37,185 bases of DNA from Candidatus Sungiibacteriota bacterium. GTDB taxonomy: Bacteria > Patescibacteriota > Minisyncoccia > Sungbacterales > SURF-37. The translations under genes and the position numbers were made by a program. Below the pieces are notes generated by a model. It was not told where the DNA came from, did no database searches, and saw nothing but the letters and a program-made list of their open reading frames with translations. Positions 35,315 to 37,185 of the stretch are shown piece by piece; position 1 is the first letter of the stretch, and the number at the start of each line of letters is the position of its first letter. The DNA is taken from the NCBI GenBank assembly GCA_016186145.1, contig JACPMF010000019.1, forward strand, positions 1 to 37,185, given 5' to 3'.

Positions 35315-37185
35315 TTACTCAAAAGTGATTCTCTCCCCCGGTTGAATTATCTTTCCATTTTTATCTTCTTCCTGATGTTTCGCCTTTTCTTCCTCCCTCA
35401 CGACAGACTGTGAAAGTATTTCTCTTAAACCCTGAAGATCAACTTCCTTTTTTTGCGGCTGCGGCCTTGTGAACTCCCTTCTCCCGGGCCTTGATGAGTG
35501 ATCCGAAGAAATTTCAGACTCATCATGGCCGTTAAAATCCCCCGATTCGTCTTTTGCTGTTTCTTTCGGTTTTAACACATCGAGTGACAAAGGCCTGCTG
35601 ACAGCAGGAGGAAAACGGACTGCCGGCCTTGAAGGAACCGACTTCTGCAAAGCTGGTCTGGGTGAAGAAAAACGGCTAACCGAAGGAGCGCTCGGCGGAA
35701 CAGGATTCCGTGGAGATTCTGGTGGAGCAGGAATGGCTTCGCCGCGCCGTAACATCTCAAGATGTTTTTCGCAGTACACCGGCCGCCTTTTATCGGGCAT
35801 AAAAGGAACCATAACCAATTCGCCATCTATAGCGCAACGAGCTTCATAAAGCTTCCGGTCGGCTTTCCTTGCCGCTCCCCCATCCGCCGGCCCGAACATA
35901 GGAGCTGGCGAAATATCATTTCCGGTTCGGACCGAGGCTGCCGCGCCGAAAGAAAGACCGTGAAATTTCTCTATTTTCTGCCTTACTTCTTCTGCGGACG
36001 TCCCGTACTGCTTGCGCGATAATTTAATTATCGCCTCACGATTGCTTTTCGCGGGTTTTGGCAGGGGCGCTAAGGTTGTCGCCGAGAACGGCCGCGAAGC
36101 AATCCCGTCAATCATGAGCTTCAAATAAATTTGAGCAAAACCCAGGTTTACCAAGTCCTCCGCCATAAACTCCGGGTTAAACTCTTTTTCCAAAAGCTCC
36201 GCATCCGGCGCACCAACCCGAAACGTAACAGTAGTCCCTACGTTGCCGAATACCGCATCAGCTACTTTTTCATCCATCTGTGCCACATACTGGTGCGCAA
36301 GAATAAGACTCAAACGGTATTTCCGGGCTTCGGCAAGAATATTTGCGAAAGATTCTGTCGCGAAGTTTTGAAACTCGTCAACATAAAGGTAGAAATCACG
36401 CCGTTCTTCCTCCGGAACATCAACACGAGTCATTGCGGTCAAATATAATTTTGTCACCAGCATTGCGCCAAGAAGCCGGGAATTCTCTTCCCCGACTTTT
36501 CCTTTGGAAATATTCATAATGAAAATTTTTCCGCCATCCATTACCTCCCGCATGTCAACCGAAGACCGTTCTTGGCCGACAATATTGCGAATCAACGGAT
36601 TCGAAGTGAACTGGCCGATCTTATTTTGAATAGCTGCTGATGCCTCCGTCGCAAAACGCTCCTGATATTGGGCATATTCTTTTTCCCAAAAAGCGCGCAC
36701 CACCGGATCGGTAAGTTGAAAAACAATGCTTTTCCTGAATTCCTTATCCGCGAACATCCGGTTAATTCCAAGCAGTGTGGAACCCGGGACCTCAAGAAGC
36801 GCCAAAATTGAATTTGAAAGCAAGTACTCCATTCTCGCCGACCAGACATCCGGCCAAATCTTTTTAAAAACACCCAGGAGCCCCGATGCGATAAGGTGCC
36901 GTTGCTCCGGCAAAACGCTTTCCATACTGTTGAAAGCAACGGGGTATTCCAGATCCGACGGATTGAAATAAATAACATCTTCAATTCGTTCCGAAGGCAC
37001 AAAATCGAGCATCCGCTCCGCAAACTCTCCGTGGGGATCAATTATGCCAAGGCCTTTCCCGTTTTGAATGTCCTGAATAGCCATATTCTCAAGAAGCGTG
37101 GTTTTCCCCATGCCGGTTTTCCCGATGATGTACATGTGTTTTCGGCGGTCAGCGGGCTTTATGCCAAAACGCCGCCTCGCATCGC
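35315..37185 (-). CDS. TraG/VirB4-like type IV secretion/DNA-transfer ATPase (DUF87/TraM-recognition domain), 5' end outside window
   Basis: GKTGMGKTTLLENMAIQDIQNGKGLGIIDPHGEFAERML Walker A/B; FYLYVDEFQNFATESFANILAEARKYRLSLILAHQYVAQ. Frame remains open upstream (DARRRFGIKPADRRKHMYIIGKTG) to the window edge. Confidence 0.88.
   Translation of the reverse strand, partial: DARRRFGIKPADRRKHMYIIGKTGMGKTTLLENMAIQDIQNGKGLGIIDPHGEFAERMLDFVPSERIEDVIYFNPSDLEYPVAFNSMESVLPEQRHLIASGLLGVFKKIWPDVWSARMEYLLSNSILALLEVPGSTLLGINRMFADKEFRKSIVFQLTDPVVRAFWEKEYAQYQERFATEASAAIQNKIGQFTSNPLIRNIVGQERSSVDMREVMDGGKIFIMNISKGKVGEENSRLLGAMLVTKLYLTAMTRVDVPEEERRDFYLYVDEFQNFATESFANILAEARKYRLSLILAHQYVAQMDEKVADAVFGNVGTTVTFRVGAPDAELLEKEFNPEFMAEDLVNLGFAQIYLKLMIDGIASRPFSATTLAPLPKPAKSNREAIIKLSRKQYGTSAEEVRQKIEKFHGLSFGAAASVRTGNDISPAPMFGPADGGAARKADRKLYEARCAIDGELVMVPFMPDKRRPVYCEKHLEMLRRGEAIPAPPESPRNPVPPSAPSVSRFSSPRPALQKSVPSRPAVRFPPAVSRPLSLDVLKPKETAKDESGDFNGHDESEISSDHSSRPGRREFTRPQPQKKEVDLQGLREILSQSVVREEEKAKHQEEDKNGKIIQPGERITFE

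Overview
This 37.2 kb window looks like a chromosome segment from a reduced-genome bacterium of Candidate Phyla Radiation/Parcubacteria type. That assignment is an inference from gene content and from the structure of the rRNA genes. Housekeeping genes visible from their translations: ychF (5'-truncated), rpsF-ssb-rpsR, recA, a RodZ-like HTH gene, murG-ftsW-murD, a coiled-coil lytic transglycosylase, rplY/ctc, a sugar-phosphate cluster (2-hydroxyacid dehydrogenase, class II aldolase, PfkB kinase, split transketolase, rpe, rpiB), rodA, a TM-helix/MscS-like protein, efp, and a TraG/VirB4-like ATPase running off the right edge. The striking part is the minus-strand 23S-5S locus (about 25.49-33.27 kb). 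The 23S gene is about 6.6 kb long. It is interrupted by four apparent group I introns, at sites I place near E. coli L1931, L2500, L2584/5 and about L2593. Two introns carry LAGLIDADG ORFs, one carries an unlisted 56-aa ORF, and one has no convincing ORF. The 23S gene also holds at least six further insertions. Several of these belong to palindromic repeat families that also occupy ordinary intergenic spacers in this window, and one carries an antisense 34-aa membrane-peptide gene with its own Shine-Dalgarno sequence and terminator. Downstream, a complete 5S gene inside a 13-bp inverted-repeat element sits within a second, divergent 5S gene whose helices still pair across three insertions. No 16S gene is adjacent, and a near-consensus sigma70 promoter precedes the 23S leader. 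All boundaries come from reading by eye and remembered E. coli rRNA; no search or folding was run.
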